NCBI GenBank assembly: GCA_026706225.1
Contig: JAPOZE010000557.1
Span: 1-6,612 of the forward strand
Reading direction: 5' to 3'
Length of the DNA: 6,612 nt
Origin: Acidobacteriota bacterium
Lineage (GTDB): Bacteria; Acidobacteriota; Terriglobia; Versatilivoradales; Versatilivoraceae
A program made the position numbers and the translations under genes. Below are positions 6,175 through 6,612 of the stretch, piece by piece. The notes under the pieces were generated by a model, which searched no databases, was not told the origin of the DNA, and saw only the letters and a program-made list of their open reading frames with translations. Every line of letters starts with the position of its first letter. Positions within the stretch are counted from its first letter, which is position 1.

Positions 6175-6204
6175 CCACCCGGGAACGCGGGCGTCCCGCC
6201 CGCA
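6175..6204 (-). repeat. REP-like palindromic repeat, copy A
   Basis: Read on the minus strand this copy is TGCGGGCGGGACGCCCGCG followed by TTCCCGGGTGG. It differs from copy B (6355-6384, plus strand) at a single base (T for C). Its core GCGGGCG-GGA-CGCCCGC is a perfect seven-pair hairpin with a three-base loop, and a CCCGGG palindrome follows. Short GC-rich hairpins of this type are the hallmark of REP-like extragenic elements. Confidence 0.8.
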
Positions 6205-6232
6205 CAAGTCCTGGCACAGCCTCGCCCATCTC

Positions 6233-6242
6233 TCCACCCGGG
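6233..6242 (-). repeat. Partial third copy of the repeat end
   Basis: TCCACCCGGG here equals the outer end of the reverse complement of copy B and matches nine of ten bases of copy A, in the same orientation as A. It lacks the hairpin core. With only ten bases, chance similarity is possible. Confidence 0.3.
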
Positions 6243-6354
6243 TCGACCGGAAACAGCGCCGGACTCTGCTTCGGCCGAGCTCATGGCGTTCCCGCCGTGA
6301 GGGTAGCCGGCTGCCGCATCGCAGAGAAACTGAGCGGCACGCAACGGCATTGCA

Positions 6355-6384
6355 TGCGGGCGGGACGCCCGCGCTCCCGGGTGG
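6355..6384 (+). repeat. REP-like palindromic repeat, copy B (inverted relative to A)
   Basis: The plus strand reads TGCGGGCGGGACGCCCGCG followed by CTCCCGGGTGG, identical to copy A at 29 of 30 bases but in opposite orientation, 150 bases away. The two copies point their hairpin ends toward each other. Such head-to-head pairs resemble BIME/REPIN arrangements, which are moved by RAYT transposases in other bacteria; no such gene is in the window. Confidence 0.8.
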
Positions 6385-6466
6385 ACCTCCTCCATCACTC
6401 TTGCTGCTCAAGGGGGCACATGCCGGGTTGACTGGCCACAGCTGCCGATGCGGCGGAGCCGTCCCG

Positions 6467-6487
6467 CTTTGTGGTCCTTCGTCGTTC
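6467..6487 (+). repeat. Candidate dispersed-repeat segment, right copy
   Basis: CTTTGTGGTCCTTCGTCGTTC is the inverted counterpart of 6111-6131 (15 of 21 bases). It is followed by CTTCGTGGATCA, an internal near-repeat of CTTCGTCGTTC. The relation is tentative. Confidence 0.3.
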
Positions 6488-6612
6488 TTCGTGGATCACT
6501 CTTATCGGACGTCCTCCATTCACTCTCTCGCTCGATGATGGGCGGCAGCCAAAAAAAGGGAATTATATAGTTGACTCCCTAAACCCTGCGTTTTCTGCGC
6601 TTTCGCTTGGGT

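Larger units (their letters stand above)
6023..6612. other. Non-coding region upstream of the cytochrome gene, repeat-rich
   Basis: About 590 bases hold no convincing gene. Frames that stay open on both strands read as Arg/Pro/Gly-rich shadows without domain features and run across the repeats. The region contains two inverted copies of a 30-base palindromic repeat (6175-6204 and 6355-6384), a partial third copy of one end (6233-6242), and two AT-richer segments (6111-6131 and 6467-6487) that look alike in opposite orientation. A small hairpin, CCGCC/GGCGG with a six-base loop, sits at 6057-6072 in the likely cytochrome leader. The last 70 bases turn AT-rich (A7 at 6551-6557, then AATTATATAG). 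I see no promoter I can defend, though the cytochrome operon's promoter is expected between about 6040 and 6170. Confidence 0.6.

Noticed and set aside
6175..6384. CRISPR array
   Set aside because: Only two full repeat copies exist, they are inverted rather than direct, and the spacing is about 150 bases. No cas genes are present.
5952..6431. Open frames of 159 codons (plus) and 130 codons (minus, 6019-6411) in the right region
   Set aside because: Both run through the palindromic repeats and give low-complexity Arg/Pro/Gly products. The minus-strand frame also ends just before the cytochrome start. No family features.
6540..6612. Promoter with TATAAT-like box on the minus strand near 6560-6567
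   Set aside because: The TATAAT match stands in an AT-rich patch with no -35 hexamer at proper spacing, and it is over 500 bases from the cytochrome start.

Overview
The window is GC-rich bacterial DNA carrying six protein-coding genes in two convergent groups, followed by about 590 bases of repeat-bearing non-coding DNA. The pairing of a DUF1501 protein with a many-heme lipoprotein cytochrome, a secreted TPR protein and dispersed GC-rich palindromes fits environmental Acidobacteriota or Planctomycetota-like bacteria. This is an inference from gene content; no taxonomic marker is present.

Left part, plus strand (1-1804): the 3' part of a DUF1501 gene (alkaline-phosphatase-fold secreted protein, start outside the window). 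It is followed 49 bases later by a compact hicB-hicA type II toxin-antitoxin pair. The antitoxin comes first and is of the short kind without an evident DNA-binding domain. The two hic genes lie in the same reading frame, separated only by a TGA stop and one codon. A hairpin follows hicA in the short convergent gap.

Middle and right part, minus strand (6022 down to 1919): three genes point the same way, in transcription order. They are an octaheme (eight CXXCH) lipoprotein cytochrome with a HEAT-like C-terminus, a small four-helix membrane protein with an intramembrane HAHG motif and an Arg-rich tail, and, after a 148-base gap, a secreted protein made almost entirely of TPR repeats. All three begin with GTG. 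The first two, 41 bases apart, look like an operon. Together they could form an envelope electron-transfer module: lipoprotein heme wire, membrane partner and TPR scaffold. That reading is a hypothesis, not a recognised named system.

Right edge (6023-6612): no convincing gene. It holds two inverted copies of a 30-base GC-rich palindromic repeat about 150 bases apart, a third partial copy, and flanking AT-richer segments that also look related in opposite orientation. This resembles a paired REP/REPIN-like non-coding element upstream of the cytochrome gene.
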